35,184 nt of DNA, taken from contig JAJDNS010000056.1 of the NCBI GenBank assembly GCA_022340585.1, positions 1 to 35,184 of the forward strand. The letters are read 5' to 3'. The translations under genes were made by a program, and so were the position numbers. This DNA comes from Acidobacteriota bacterium (lineage in GTDB: Bacteria; Acidobacteriota; Vicinamibacteria; Fen-336). Positions 8,161 through 18,000 of the stretch are shown here, one piece after another (within the stretch, counting starts at the first letter, position 1; the number at the start of each line of letters is the position of its first letter). The notes under the pieces were generated by a model. The model had not been told where the DNA came from, ran no database searches, and worked only from the letters and a program-made list of their open reading frames with translations.

Positions 8161-9099
8161 ATGAAGCGGTGGCTGGGATTCATCGGTGCCCTGGCGTTGG
8201 TGCTGGCGTCCGGGGTCGAGGCGCGCGCGCAGATGGGGGCCGTTCGGGGGAAGGTCCTCGACCAGAAGGGCGCCCCGGTGCCGGACGCGAAGGTGCGTTT
8301 CGACTCCCTGGGAGGGATGACGCGTCACTACGAGACCCGGACCAACGACAAGGGCGAATACACCCAGGTCGTCGTCTCCGGCCCCTATCGAATCACCGTG
8401 TCGAAGGACGGCTATCAGGGCTTTGCCATGGAGCAGCGGGTGGGAATGGGGGCGACCAGCGACCTGCCGACCATCCAGATCATCCACAGCCAGTCAGCGG
8501 CCGAGGAAGCGATGGCGCCGGTGGTCGAGGAGTTCGAGAGGGCCGGCGAGCTGTCCAGGGCCGGCAAGCTGGACGAGGCCATCGCCGTGTACCTGGAGTT
8601 GGAGAAGGAGCAGCCGGACATCCCCGAGCTCTACCACAACCTGGGGATGCTGTACGGACGACAGGAGAAGTGGCCCGAGGCCGAAGCGGCGCTCCAGAAG
8701 TCGCTGGAGCTCGATCCCGACAACAAGGAGAGCCAGGTGATGCTCGCGCAGGTCCACAAGAGCATGGGACGAGGAGACGAGGCCCTGGCCGAGCTGGAGA
8801 AGCTCATCCAGCAATCGCCCGGGGACCCGCAGCTCCACTACGACGTCGGGGTCTTCTATCTCAATGCCCAGCGCTACGAGGACGCGTACGCCGAGTTCGA
8901 CGAGGTGCGGAAGCTCGATCCCGACAACGTGGACGTCCTGTACCTGCTCGGCACGCTCTCCGTGAACCTGGGCGAGATCGACCGGGCGCGGGGTCTCCTT
9001 CAGGAGTACCTCGATCGGGCACCGGAGGACGCCCAGTACCGGGCCACCGCGAGCGAGCTCGTCACGCAGCTCCAGCCCGAGGAGCCGGCGGAGCGGTGA
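8161..9099 (+). CDS. Secreted carboxypeptidase-regulatory-like / TPR protein
   Basis: A 312-residue exported protein. The signal peptide (residues 1-24) ends EARAQ. A single Cna-B/carboxypeptidase-regulatory beta-sandwich follows at about 26-105 (VRGKVLDQKGAPVPDAKVRF, then TNDKGEYTQVVVSGPYRITV). The rest, about 118-305, is four to five TPR units (for example PELYHNLGMLYGRQEKWPEA, PQLHYDVGVFYLNAQRYEDA, VDVLYLLGTLSVNLGEIDRA). Neither part is enzymatic, so a scaffold or binding role at the envelope is inferred. GGAGGG six bases before the ATG fixes the start; the longer upstream frame lacks a signal and a binding site. It is divergent from the VWA/CRTAC1/TPR operon and may share its control region. 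Confidence 0.88.
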   Translation: MKRWLGFIGALALVLASGVEARAQMGAVRGKVLDQKGAPVPDAKVRFDSLGGMTRHYETRTNDKGEYTQVVVSGPYRITVSKDGYQGFAMEQRVGMGATSDLPTIQIIHSQSAAEEAMAPVVEEFERAGELSRAGKLDEAIAVYLELEKEQPDIPELYHNLGMLYGRQEKWPEAEAALQKSLELDPDNKESQVMLAQVHKSMGRGDEALAELEKLIQQSPGDPQLHYDVGVFYLNAQRYEDAYAEFDEVRKLDPDNVDVLYLLGTLSVNLGEIDRARGLLQEYLDRAPEDAQYRATASELVTQLQPEEPAER

Positions 9100-9130
9100 T
9101 CGGCGGGCCTCGCTGAAGCGGCCGAAGGTC

Positions 9131-9149
9131 GGGCGGCGCTGCCCCGCCC
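9131..9149. terminator. Hairpin between convergent genes
   Basis: GGGCGG (9131-9136) pairs with CCGCCC (9144-9149) around a seven-base loop, in the 78-bp gap between the ends of two convergent genes. There is no U-tract, so it would be a structure-based or Rho-assisted terminator at best. Confidence 0.35.
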
Positions 9150-9177
9150 TTCGGGACCGGAGGAGCGGGGCCGCGTC

Positions 9178-10077
9178 TCAGTACAGGACAGCGTCCTCGC
9201 CGCGCTCGGCGATGAGGCCCCGGACGTGCTTGATGAGCGCCTCCCGGCGCTTCGCCAGGGAGGTCAACTGCTTGCCGTCGAGATAGTCGCCCAGCAGTTC
9301 CTTCAGGTCTTCCTTGGTCGTCTCGAGGAGTCGATCCCAGATCTGGCGCCTGACCCGGGCCAGCGCCTCGGGGTTGGGCAGCTCGCGCTCCGGCTGGAAC
9401 GCCCGTGTGTGGTCGATCAACCAGAGCTTGTACTGCTCATCTCTCAGCACGTTGCCGAGGTTGCGGTCGACGTTGAGGATCAGGTTATCGAACAGGTCCT
9501 TGTCCCAGACCTGGCTGGTCCAGGCGCGGACGTCGGGAGGCTCGAATCCCTGGGAGCCGAGCGCGTTCTCGAGCCAGATCTGGACGCTTCCGTCCTTCCC
9601 GTCGACGCGCCGCAGCACGGTTGGTGGGACGAAGTCGAGGCCCAGCCACCGGGCCAGCTCGTAGGCCGCGCACTCGTGACGATAGGAGTCCCGGAAGTCG
9701 AAGTAGAAACGGCCGTAGGTGACGTTGTTCTTCTCGATGTCGACGACCCGGAAGCAGGCGTGAGCGCGGGTGCCGTCCTTCTCGAGCAGCAGCTTCTCCG
9801 CCCCGGCGACACCGGTGTCGGTTCTCTTCCTCTCCTTGACCTCCGCCGTGCGCAGGAACTCGAGGATCTCGGCGTCGCTCTGGAAGGGCAGCGGCTGGCC
9901 CTCGACGTCGCGCCAGATGTGGCTCGGCCGCTCGGCCGCAACCGCGGGATCCTGGGCCGAAGCCGTCCCTGGCCCCACGGCCGCACCCAGGATTACGGCG
10001 AGTATCGCCAGACGCGCCCGGGGCCGGGGGCCCCTCTCAGGGGGCCACGAGGCCCGCGCTCCAGCCGCGCGCGCCAT
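9178..10077 (-). CDS. Exported atypical kinase-like protein (PI3/PI4-kinase or FAM20-like fold)
   Basis: A 299-residue protein with a long N-terminal export signal (hydrophobic core about residues 23-40, then TASAQ). The rest resembles a stripped-down kinase. RHECAAYELARWLG followed by VPPTVLRR fits the N-lobe helix and hinge of this group. DRNLGNVL (about 203-210) matches the DRHxxNxL catalytic loop of PI3/PI4 kinases, and LIDHTRAF (about 217-224) sits where the metal-binding IDFG-like motif belongs. I recognise the pattern but not a named family. An exported kinase would need an extracytoplasmic phosphate donor, so a non-kinase function is possible. The ATG at 10077 is preceded by GAGGAGG at good spacing; longer in-frame starts begin in arginine-rich leader sequence. 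Confidence 0.7.
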   Translation of the reverse strand: MARAAGARASWPPERGPRPRARLAILAVILGAAVGPGTASAQDPAVAAERPSHIWRDVEGQPLPFQSDAEILEFLRTAEVKERKRTDTGVAGAEKLLLEKDGTRAHACFRVVDIEKNNVTYGRFYFDFRDSYRHECAAYELARWLGLDFVPPTVLRRVDGKDGSVQIWLENALGSQGFEPPDVRAWTSQVWDKDLFDNLILNVDRNLGNVLRDEQYKLWLIDHTRAFQPERELPNPEALARVRRQIWDRLLETTKEDLKELLGDYLDGKQLTSLAKRREALIKHVRGLIAERGEDAVLY

Positions 10078-10165
10078 TGAACACCTCCTCACGCGGGGGC
10101 CACCGGTCCGCGAGCGGCGGAGCCTCCTGCGCGACGGTACCGGTGACGGGAGTTCCAAACGCCGC

Positions 10166-10171
10166 ATCATA
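10166..10171 (-). promoter_or_regulatory. -10 element TATGAT for the kinase-like gene
   Basis: On the minus strand TATGAT lies in GGGCGGTATGATGC. The same 14 bases occur upstream of the GH172 gene at 27849-27862. It would give a leader of about 80 bases ending in a good ribosome binding site. No clear -35 is seen. Confidence 0.4.
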
Positions 10172-10339
10172 CCGCCCCCGGAGGGGGAGGGCCAGCGGAC
10201 AGACGTCCCAGTCTGAAACCTACGTCTCCCGCCCATCGGCGGCTCCTGGATTTCTCTTGGATTTCCAGGGGCGGGACCGGCGTGTCCGGATCGCGACCGC
10301 GGCGGCCGCCGGTCGGTGGACGCGTGCTCCCGTCAGTCC

Positions 10340-10345
10340 TAAACT
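10340..10345 (+). promoter_or_regulatory. -10-like TAAACT, leaderless layout
   Basis: TAAACT is followed by exactly six bases and then the ATG at 10352, so transcription would begin on the start codon. No Shine-Dalgarno sequence is visible upstream of that ATG, which agrees with a leaderless message. Confidence 0.4.
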
Positions 10346-10351
10346 CTGGGA

Positions 10352-12517
10352 ATGGGGTTCATGGCCCGATCGATGGCCATCGCAGCGCTGGCGGGGCTCC
10401 CGGGGGCCCCAGTCGTTCGCGCCCAGGCACCGAGCCTCCCGGTCCCGGACCTCGTCCTGCCGACCGGCGTCGAGGTCATCCGGATCGAGGTCATGGTCTC
10501 GGGCAAGCACGGCCGGCCCAGGGCGGGCCTCCAGAAGGAGGACTTCGTCGTCCTCGAGGACGGAAGGCCGCAGCCCATCGTCCAGTTCCACGCGTTCGCC
10601 CGTCCGGCGGCCGCTCCCCCTCCGGTGGCGCCCGCCACCGGCCAACCCCCGGCGCCGGTCGCCGAGGAGGAGGGCGAGGACCTCCTGCCCTCGCGCTACG
10701 TGGTCCTGGCGATCGACGACGTGCACATGGGCTTCGAGAGCCTCGTCCGCGTCCGCAAGGCGCTCAGACGCTTCCTCATGGAGGACCTGCGACCCGAGGA
10801 CCAGGTGGCGCTCGTCACCACGAGCGGCGCCTCCGCCCTCTCCCAGGAGTTCACGTCCGATCGGGCCGTCCTGCAGCAGGTCCTCTCCCGGCTCTCCCCG
10901 AAGGGCCGCCCCCTCGGGTGGAGCGACATCCCCTACATCAGCGAGTACCAGGCCGAGCTCATCGAGAACGGGGACGTCTTCGCGTTCGATGCGGCGGTCC
11001 AGGAGCTCCTGCACGCGGGCCTGTACCAGGACGAGGCCTCGGCGGAGCCGCTGGTGAGGCGCAAGGCCCGCGGCATCCTCACCGACGCCGTCTACAACGC
11101 CCGCCTGACCCTCGAGGCTCTGGAGAGCCTGTGCCGGGGCCTCGCGGGGCTCACCGGCCGCAAGGCGCTCTTCCTCGTGTCGGACGGGTTCGTGACGGGG
11201 CTCTCCGCCCGCAGTGGCGCCGAGTTCGACCTCCGCCGGATCGCCGACGCGGGGACACGGGCCGGGGTCGTCATCTACGCGCTCGACGCGGGAGGCCTGC
11301 GCTCGGGGATGCCGCTGGCGACCCCCCCCGCGAGCCCGCGGCGGCCGTCGTTCCAGTCCCTGGGGGTCATCGAGGCGATGCGGGCACGCGGTGAGAATGC
11401 CGCTCGCGACGCCTTGCACACTCTCGCGGCGGACACGGGCGGCTTCCTGGCCGAGAACACCAACAACCTGCAAGCGGGACTGCGCGACCTGCTCACGGAC
11501 ACGGAGACCTACTACGTCCTCGCGTACGAGCCCACCAACCGGAAGCGGGACGGCCGCTTCCGCCGGATCGAGGTCCGACTGCCGGGCGTGCGCGGCGTGG
11601 AGGTGCGGACGCGGTCGGGGTACTTCGCCCCGAACGACAGCCGCCTCGCGGTCGTGGACCGAACGCCGGAGGAAGAGGCCCGCTGGGAGGAGCAGCGCCG
11701 GACCGAGCTGCACACGGCGCTCCGCGCCCTCGCTCCCCTCGCCGCGATCCCGGTCCGGGTCTCCGCGGACTTCGTGAGCTTCGAGCCGGGCGTGAGCCAG
11801 GTGGTGGTGAGCGGCAGCATGGATGTGACCGCGCTGCCGTTCGTCCGGCAGCACGGCCGTCGCCAGGCCACCCTCGACAGCGTGGCCGTCGTCTACGGCG
11901 AGAGCGGCGAGGTCGCGGCGACGCTGCCCACCGAGCAGACCGCGATGGACCTGACCGACGCGGACTACGAGCTACTGGCTCGGGAGGGCCTCCCCTATCA
12001 GAGGGCAGTGGCGCTCGGTCCCGGCCGCTACCAGGTTCGCCTCGCGACCCGCGAGGACGCGACGGGGCTCCTGGGCAGCGCCTGGCAGCGGGTCGACGTC
12101 CCGGAGCTCGCCCGGGGCGGCCTGGCCCTCAGCAGTCTCTTCCTCCTCAAGGACGAGCAGGGGGCCGCCGCCGCCGCGAGCCCGGCAGCCGATCCCGACC
12201 TGCGCAGCGCCCAGGCGTTGCGTCGTTTCGGCCGGGACGAGCGCCTCTACGTGCAGCTCTACGCCTACAACCCCGGACGGGACGCCTCGGGAGCGACCGA
12301 CCTCGTCGCCCAGGCGCAGGTCCTTCACGAGAGTCGCGTGCTGGCAACCGCGGCACCCGAGCCGATGGCGCGGGAGCAGCCGCAGGGACCGGTCCCCCAC
12401 CTCTCGCGGATCAAGCTCCAGCGCTTCGAGCCCGGGGACTACGAGCTGCGGGTGACGGTCACCGACCGCAACGCGCGCGCGATCGAGATGCGCACGGTCG
12501 GCTTCACGATCGACTGA
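10352..12517 (+). CDS. VWFA-related acidobacterial domain protein (second paralogue)
   Basis: A 721-residue exported protein with the same layout as the VWA protein at 5655-7832. A signal peptide ends near residue 25 (VVRAQA), a beta region contains KEDFVVLEDG (about 65-75), and a VWA-like domain begins at about 118 with VVLAIDDVHMG. The block closes with YYVLAYEPTN (about 386) and RTRSGYFAP, and about 300 beta-rich residues complete it. As in its paralogue, the usual MIDAS serines are absent (DDVHM). It most likely binds protein or matrix outside the cytoplasm; the ligand is unknown. A second in-frame ATG at 10361 is possible. It is transcribed away from the kinase-like gene and ends at a hairpin against a convergent gene. 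Confidence 0.88.
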   Translation: MGFMARSMAIAALAGLPGAPVVRAQAPSLPVPDLVLPTGVEVIRIEVMVSGKHGRPRAGLQKEDFVVLEDGRPQPIVQFHAFARPAAAPPPVAPATGQPPAPVAEEEGEDLLPSRYVVLAIDDVHMGFESLVRVRKALRRFLMEDLRPEDQVALVTTSGASALSQEFTSDRAVLQQVLSRLSPKGRPLGWSDIPYISEYQAELIENGDVFAFDAAVQELLHAGLYQDEASAEPLVRRKARGILTDAVYNARLTLEALESLCRGLAGLTGRKALFLVSDGFVTGLSARSGAEFDLRRIADAGTRAGVVIYALDAGGLRSGMPLATPPASPRRPSFQSLGVIEAMRARGENAARDALHTLAADTGGFLAENTNNLQAGLRDLLTDTETYYVLAYEPTNRKRDGRFRRIEVRLPGVRGVEVRTRSGYFAPNDSRLAVVDRTPEEEARWEEQRRTELHTALRALAPLAAIPVRVSADFVSFEPGVSQVVVSGSMDVTALPFVRQHGRRQATLDSVAVVYGESGEVAATLPTEQTAMDLTDADYELLAREGLPYQRAVALGPGRYQVRLATREDATGLLGSAWQRVDVPELARGGLALSSLFLLKDEQGAAAAASPAADPDLRSAQALRRFGRDERLYVQLYAYNPGRDASGATDLVAQAQVLHESRVLATAAPEPMAREQPQGPVPHLSRIKLQRFEPGDYELRVTVTDRNARAIEMRTVGFTID

Positions 12518-12525
12518 CCGTCATC

Positions 12526-12556
12526 CCGGGAAGCCCGTCCCAGACGGGCGACCCGG
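12526..12556. terminator. Strong two-part hairpin between convergent genes
   Basis: GCCCGTC (12533-12539) and GACGGGC (12543-12549) form a perfect 7-bp stem with a three-base loop. After a 2x2 internal bulge, CCGGG (12526-12530) pairs with CCCGG (12552-12556). It lies in the 74-bp gap between the ends of the VWA gene and the haem/TPR gene. There is no T-run on either strand, but position and stability suggest a bidirectional terminator. Confidence 0.5.
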
Positions 12557-12591
12557 AGACCGGTCGAGCTCGAGCGGGGCCGGGCCCTCGC

Positions 12592-14985
12592 CTACCGGGA
12601 GCTGGTTTCCGCGGACCCGGCCGCGCCGCCCCTGGCCGCGGCCTCGTAGCTCGAAAGCCGCTCGCGCAGGTCACGCGCGAGAGCCTCGTCGCCCGCCTGG
12701 CGGGCGATCTCCAGCGCCCGTCGGGTCGGCTCGGCGGCCTCGGTGAAGCGGCCCGCCTGCCCGTAGAGGCGGCCGAGGAGGTCCAGGATGAGGGGGTTCT
12801 GCCCGTTCGACAGAGCCACCGCTTTCTGCGCGTGGGGCAGGGCCTCCTGCGGCCGGCCCGCGATCGAGAGGGCGAGGCAGAGGTTGGTGAGGGCGCCGAG
12901 GCTCTCCGGCGCGAACTCCACCGCCTTCTCCAGGTGCGGGATGGCCTCGGGCACCCTTCCCGTCTGCGCGAGCAGGCCGCCCAGCCCGGCATGCGCCTCC
13001 ACGAAGTCGGGCTTCAGGGCGAGGGCCTGCCTGAACTCGCCGATCGCCTCGTCCGGTCGCCCGCTCTGAACGAGGGCCGCGGCCAGGTTGTTGTGGGCGT
13101 CCGGGTACTCCGGGCTCAGAGCGGTGGCACGGCGGTACTGCACGACCGCCTCCTCGAGGTGGCCCGTCGCGGCCAGGGCCGAGCCGTAGCTGTTGTGGAC
13201 CACCGCGTCGCCCGGGCTCTCGGCCAGGGCCTGCTTCAGAAGCGGGATGGCCTTCTCGTGCTCCCCCTCGTTCATCGCCTCCGAGGCCACGTCGATGAGG
13301 CGGTAGTACTCGGTGACCGGGGCGTCGATGTGCAGGAGCCCGTCCGGCGGGATGTTCACGAACTCCGGGATGTTCACCGCGCGGTTCGCGGCGGTGCTGT
13401 TCTCGACGAGGATGGCGGGCGTGTCGTTGCCCTGCTCGTCGATGTGGGTGAGGAACATCTGCGTGTAGGGCGAGCGGCTCTTCGACGAGAACGCCAGCCA
13501 GCGCCCGTTGGGGGAGAAGGTGTGCCAGGAGTTCATGAGCGGCGTGTTGCAGCGCATGAGGCGCGCCTCGCCGCCCTCGAAGGGGACGATGTAGAGCTTC
13601 CCGTCCGGCCGCATCAGCTGGCCGTTCTTGGCCTGCACAAAGACGATCCAGCGCCCGTCGGGCGAGACCTTGGGAAAGCTGTTGCTCACGCCGTTGAAGG
13701 AGGCGCCCTCGATCGGCACCGCCTCGCCGCCCCGCCCGTCGTTGAAGGGGATGCGGTAGAGGTCGTACCGCATGGGCGTCTCGTTCGGGTCGTTGGGGTG
13801 CTCGGCGAGCTTCGACCCCTCGGGGTAGGCGTCCTTCGCCTCGGCCCGGGCGAAGACGAGGGTGTCGCCGTCGGGGCTCCAGACCGCGTTGGTGTGCACG
13901 TAGCGCAGGTCGTCGGCGCCGGGCAGGGGCTGGAGCTTGCCGGTCGCCTTGCCGTACCAGGCCAGGATCCCCCGGGTCGGGTAGAAGACCTGCAGGAAGC
14001 GGTAGTCCTGGAAGTTGGCGACGTAGTAGGCCTGGCGCAGGTCGAGGGGGGCCTGGCGGCGCTCGTAGTCGGTCTGGTCCTGGCCGGGGTCGTTGATACT
14101 GGTGACCACGTACCGCCCCTGGGGCGAGACCTGGGACATGAAGCCCACCCGCAGCTTCCCGCCCAGCTTGCCCCGGAACGTGCTCCACTCGATGACGTTC
14201 TCGCTGCCAATCACCGTCTGCGGCTCGATCGGGAACATCGCGTACAGGCCCTTGTTGTTGTTGGGGCCGTCGAGGTCCATCCCCATCGTCTTGCCGTCGC
14301 GCGAGACCGAGTGGCAGTTCGCGCAGGAGTGCATGCCCGTCAGCACCAGCCGGCTCTTCGTCTCGGCCACGTTGCGCAGGCGCCACGCGATGAGCGGCGT
14401 GAGCTTCTTGTCGAGGGGTTTGATGACGCCCTTCTCGCCCTCGGAGGGCATGAGGGGGACGTCCCGGTAGAAGATGGGCGCGCCGACGGGATCGGTCGAG
14501 GTCCGGATGGAGACGCGCCCGCGCGAGACGGCACGCCCCCGCCCCTCGTCGGCGTAGCCGGTGATCGTGAGGACGGCGGCCTCCGCGGTCGAGCCCTCCT
14601 TGATGGCGTCCCACGTCTCGGGGTCCGGCCTCCAGGTGCGCGCGGCGGCCTGCTCGGGCGACAGCTTCGGCAGCTCGTTCGTCGGCCCCACCGCCCGCTC
14701 GTCGATCTCCCCGATCTCGATCGGCTCGCCCCGCGAGGTGGCGTGCAGGGAGGGGGTGGCACCTTCACCGAAGCGGACGTCGATGGTCCAGACCCGGGTG
14801 TCCGGGCTGGCGTCCCGCCACTCCAGCCTCGGGGGCGGGAACTCGGGAGGAAAGACGGCACCCTCGAGGGGGTAGTCCACCGTGATGGGCTGGGGCGGGA
14901 GGTGGGCCCGGTACCACGTGATACCCACTCCGACGGCGACGACTGCGACGGCCGCGAAGGCAGCATGCTTCGCCGTTTTGCTCAT
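12592..14985 (-). CDS. Membrane-anchored CxxCH (haem c) / PD40 beta-propeller / TPR protein
   Basis: A 797-residue protein with one N-terminal membrane segment (about residues 8-24) that places the rest outside the cytoplasm. A beta domain (about 30-190) leads to a single CxxCH haem-c attachment site, SCANCHSVSRDGK (about 220-232). PD40/WD40-like beta-propeller blades follow at about 290-560 (NAVWSPDGDTLVFARA, FPKVSPDGRWIVFVQA, HTFSPNGRWLAFSS). About six TPRs fill 570-785. One haem suggests redox sensing or electron transfer; propeller and TPRs suggest a binding platform. The combination is visible directly, but its function is unknown to me. ATG at 14985 follows a TATATT -10 and a weak GGGGAT. 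It lies downstream of the giant CRTAC1 fusion on the same strand, gap 60 bp. Confidence 0.85.
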   Translation of the reverse strand: MSKTAKHAAFAAVAVVAVGVGITWYRAHLPPQPITVDYPLEGAVFPPEFPPPRLEWRDASPDTRVWTIDVRFGEGATPSLHATSRGEPIEIGEIDERAVGPTNELPKLSPEQAAARTWRPDPETWDAIKEGSTAEAAVLTITGYADEGRGRAVSRGRVSIRTSTDPVGAPIFYRDVPLMPSEGEKGVIKPLDKKLTPLIAWRLRNVAETKSRLVLTGMHSCANCHSVSRDGKTMGMDLDGPNNNKGLYAMFPIEPQTVIGSENVIEWSTFRGKLGGKLRVGFMSQVSPQGRYVVTSINDPGQDQTDYERRQAPLDLRQAYYVANFQDYRFLQVFYPTRGILAWYGKATGKLQPLPGADDLRYVHTNAVWSPDGDTLVFARAEAKDAYPEGSKLAEHPNDPNETPMRYDLYRIPFNDGRGGEAVPIEGASFNGVSNSFPKVSPDGRWIVFVQAKNGQLMRPDGKLYIVPFEGGEARLMRCNTPLMNSWHTFSPNGRWLAFSSKSRSPYTQMFLTHIDEQGNDTPAILVENSTAANRAVNIPEFVNIPPDGLLHIDAPVTEYYRLIDVASEAMNEGEHEKAIPLLKQALAESPGDAVVHNSYGSALAATGHLEEAVVQYRRATALSPEYPDAHNNLAAALVQSGRPDEAIGEFRQALALKPDFVEAHAGLGGLLAQTGRVPEAIPHLEKAVEFAPESLGALTNLCLALSIAGRPQEALPHAQKAVALSNGQNPLILDLLGRLYGQAGRFTEAAEPTRRALEIARQAGDEALARDLRERLSSYEAAARGGAAGSAETSSR

Positions 14986-15004
14986 TTTGGATCCCCGTAC
15001 TCTG

Positions 15005-15010
15005 AATATA
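15005..15010 (-). promoter_or_regulatory. -10 element TATATT before the haem/TPR gene
   Basis: TATATT (15010-15005) in an AT-rich island within the 60-bp gap after the upstream gene. It would give a leader of about 13 bases before the ATG at 14985. No clear -35 is seen. Confidence 0.4.
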
Positions 15011-15045
15011 GCGCTTTCCTGTCGGCGATGGACCAGTCCCCGGCC

Positions 15046-18000
15046 TCACCGGAACTGTCGCGCGAGTTCCTGGGCCAGGGGGTGGTCGGGGTCGCGCTTG
15101 AGGAGGCGGTCGAGAATCTCCAGACCGTCCTGTCGGCGATCCAGGGAGAGGTAGACCTTCGCCAGAGTGATGTAGGCGCTCTCGGATTCAGGGTTGTCGG
15201 TGAGGAAGCCTTGCAGGAGGGCGATTGCTTCATCGGATTGGCCCCGGGCAACGAGGACCAGGGCCAGGTTGTTCGCGGCCTCGCCGTAGTCCGGGCGCTT
15301 CTCCAGCGCTTTGCGGAAGTAGGGCTCCGCGCTCTCCATGTCGCCCTCCTGTCCCAGGATGAGGCCGAGGTTGTTCAAGGCCTCGGGGAAGCCGGGCTGG
15401 AGCTTCAGTGCCCTCTCGTAGAGCTCACGAGCCTTCGCTCCCTGGCCCGTCAGCAGCAGGGCGTAGCCCAGGTTGTTGAGGGCGTCGGGGTAGTCAGGCG
15501 TGGCCTCGAGGGCCGCCTGGAAGCGCGCGATGGCCCCCTCCACATCCCCGTTCTCCGCCAGGAGTGCGCCGAGATCGTTGCTGGCCTCGGACAGGTCGGG
15601 TTGGATCACCAGGGCTCGCTCGTAGGCCATCCTGGCCTTGGCCTCCTGACCCGTCTTCACGAGGAGATTCCCGAGGCGGAAGAGGCTTGCGGCGGTCGGG
15701 CTCCCCCTTGCCGCCAGCTCGAAGGCCACGACCGCCTGGGTCTCCAGGCCCTGATCGAGCAGCTCCCGACCGTAGGGAACGTAGTCCCGCCCGCCCGGCG
15801 CGGAGTACGACACCCCCTCGAAGGGCAGGGCCCGGGCGAGGCGCTCGTGCGGAGGGGCCTCGATCGTCGGCGCGTCCTGCTGGATCTGGGAGACGTCCGT
15901 CCGGTCACGGTACACCTTGACGACTCGCCCCGCGGTGTCGAGGAGAAGCGTCGTAGGGAGCTCGAGGTTCTGGCGGTTCATGAAGAGGTGGCGGTTGAGG
16001 ATGGCATAGCCGAGTGCCACCTCCTCGCTGGCGACGAGCACGGGCAGCGTGGTGACGGCCGTGGCTGCCGCACGGACCTTCTCGAGATCCTCCGGAGGGT
16101 CGACGGCGATGGCCAGGGCGCCGATCCCGGCATGGGCGAGGGTGCTGGCTCCCCGGTCGAGGTCGAGTAGGGCCTGGCGCGCCCCGTCTGCTTTCGCGGA
16201 CCAGAACAGCAGAACGGCGGGTCGCCCCCGCAGGGTGGAGAGGGAGCGCTCCTCGCCGCCCAGGTCGGGGAGCGAAAAATCCGGGGCGGGAAACGGCTCG
16301 AAGAGCCAGGTGTCGCTCGGCGGCGACCCTGGTTTCGGAGGCGTGACGCCAGCCGTCAGGGCCGACGCCGTCCCGTAGGGCACCGCACGAAGCTCGCCTC
16401 CCTCCTCGATCCGGATGCGCTGGTTGAGGGGGACGTCGGCGAACACTTCCGTCCGTCCGCTCGGCCACTCGACCGTGAGACGGTCCACCCGCTGGCTCGC
16501 GCCCAGCCCGAAGAGCAGCTCCTTCGAGTGCTGGGACAGGAAGCCGGAGCCCGCCTGCACCTCCTTCGTGCGGCGGAGGCGGTCCGTCTCCACGGTCACG
16601 CGCGCGCCGATCGCGTCCCGGCTGCTGACCCACGCCCCGCCCGCCCTGGCGTCCCCCCTCGAGGTCATCGGGGCACCGACGAGGCGGACGGCGAGGGTCG
16701 CACCTCGCCCCTCGAAGTCGTTCCGGAACAGACGCAGCTGGGGTGCGGCGCGGACGGAGAACACGAGGAGGTCCTGGTCGCCGTCCTGGTCGTAGTCCGT
16801 CACGGCAAAGGAGCGGCCGTCCTGGTCGAGGTCGAGCCCGAGGGTCCCCGACACGTCGTCGAAGTGGCCGTGGCCGTCGTTGCGAAGGAACACGTTCCGA
16901 TGGCGGCTCGCGATCGAGCGCTCGTAGAGGAACCGGTTCATGGCTCGCCAGGCGTCGTCGTAGGGCGTCCCGGTGGCCTCGGTCAGGGGCGAGCGGGCCA
17001 CGACACCACCCCAGAAGAACCAGTCCAGATCCTCCCGGCTGAACTGCCGGGTCAGCATCCCGTTGACGCTGTAGAGGTCGTCCCATCCGTCGCTGTCGAA
17101 GTCCAGGGTGCCGCTCGACCAGGTCCAGCGGCACATGTTGACGCCGGCCTCGAGGGTCACGTCGTCGAACGTGCCGTCGCCCCGGTTCCGCAGGAGCGAG
17201 TTGCCGTTCGCGTGGTGGTGGTACAGCGCCCTGACCTCGGGAGTGGCGTCGGGCATGAAGTCGGGGCTGGCCGTGACCCGCAGGCCGCTGTCACTCCACA
17301 TCTGGCCGCCGTAGATGTCGAGGAAGCCGTCGCCGTCGTAGTCGAGCCAGGAGATGCTCATCCCGGCCGCGTGGTCCTCGACCCCTGCCGGCCCGGCCAC
17401 GTCCTCGAACGTCACCTTTCCGTCCCGGAGCCCGAGGTTGCGGTACAGGTTCTTCCGTCCGAAATCGTTGGTCGCCACGAGATCGGGCCACCCGTCGTGG
17501 TCGTAATCCGCCCAGGCGGCGGAGAAGGTGAAGCGGTCGTTCCCGGGGTCGAGCTTCACCTCCTGGGTGACCTCGAGGAAGCCGCCGTGCCCGTCGTTCC
17601 GAAACAGCACGCTCGGCGGCCCGTTGACGGCATCGTAGTAGGGGGCAGGGGTGCCCGCCTTGCCCTCTCCCGCGCCGTAGTGGAAGGAGTAGACGCTCAG
17701 GTAGAGGTCGAGGAAGCCGTCGCGGTCGTAGTCGGCTATCGCCATCGACATGGGTGCGCCCTTGAGTCCGTCCTGGAAACGGAAGGCGCCGGGGGAGCGG
17801 GCGAACCGTCCGGCTCCCTCGTTCACGAAGAGCATGGGTCCGGTGCTCATGCCGACGACGAGGTCCTGGTCGCCGTCGTTATCGATGTCCGCGAAGAGCG
17901 AGTGCTGGGTGTCCTCGAGGATTCCCAGCCCCGCCTCCTCCGTGATCTCCTGGAACGTGCCGTCCCCTCGGGCCCGGAAGAGCCGGTTGGGAAACCCGAA

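Noticed and set aside
12832..16170. A continuous plus-strand frame of over 1100 codons
   Set aside because: It lies opposite two well-supported minus-strand genes, is Val/Gly/Arg/Leu-rich without motifs, and is expected from G/C third-position bias on the other strand.
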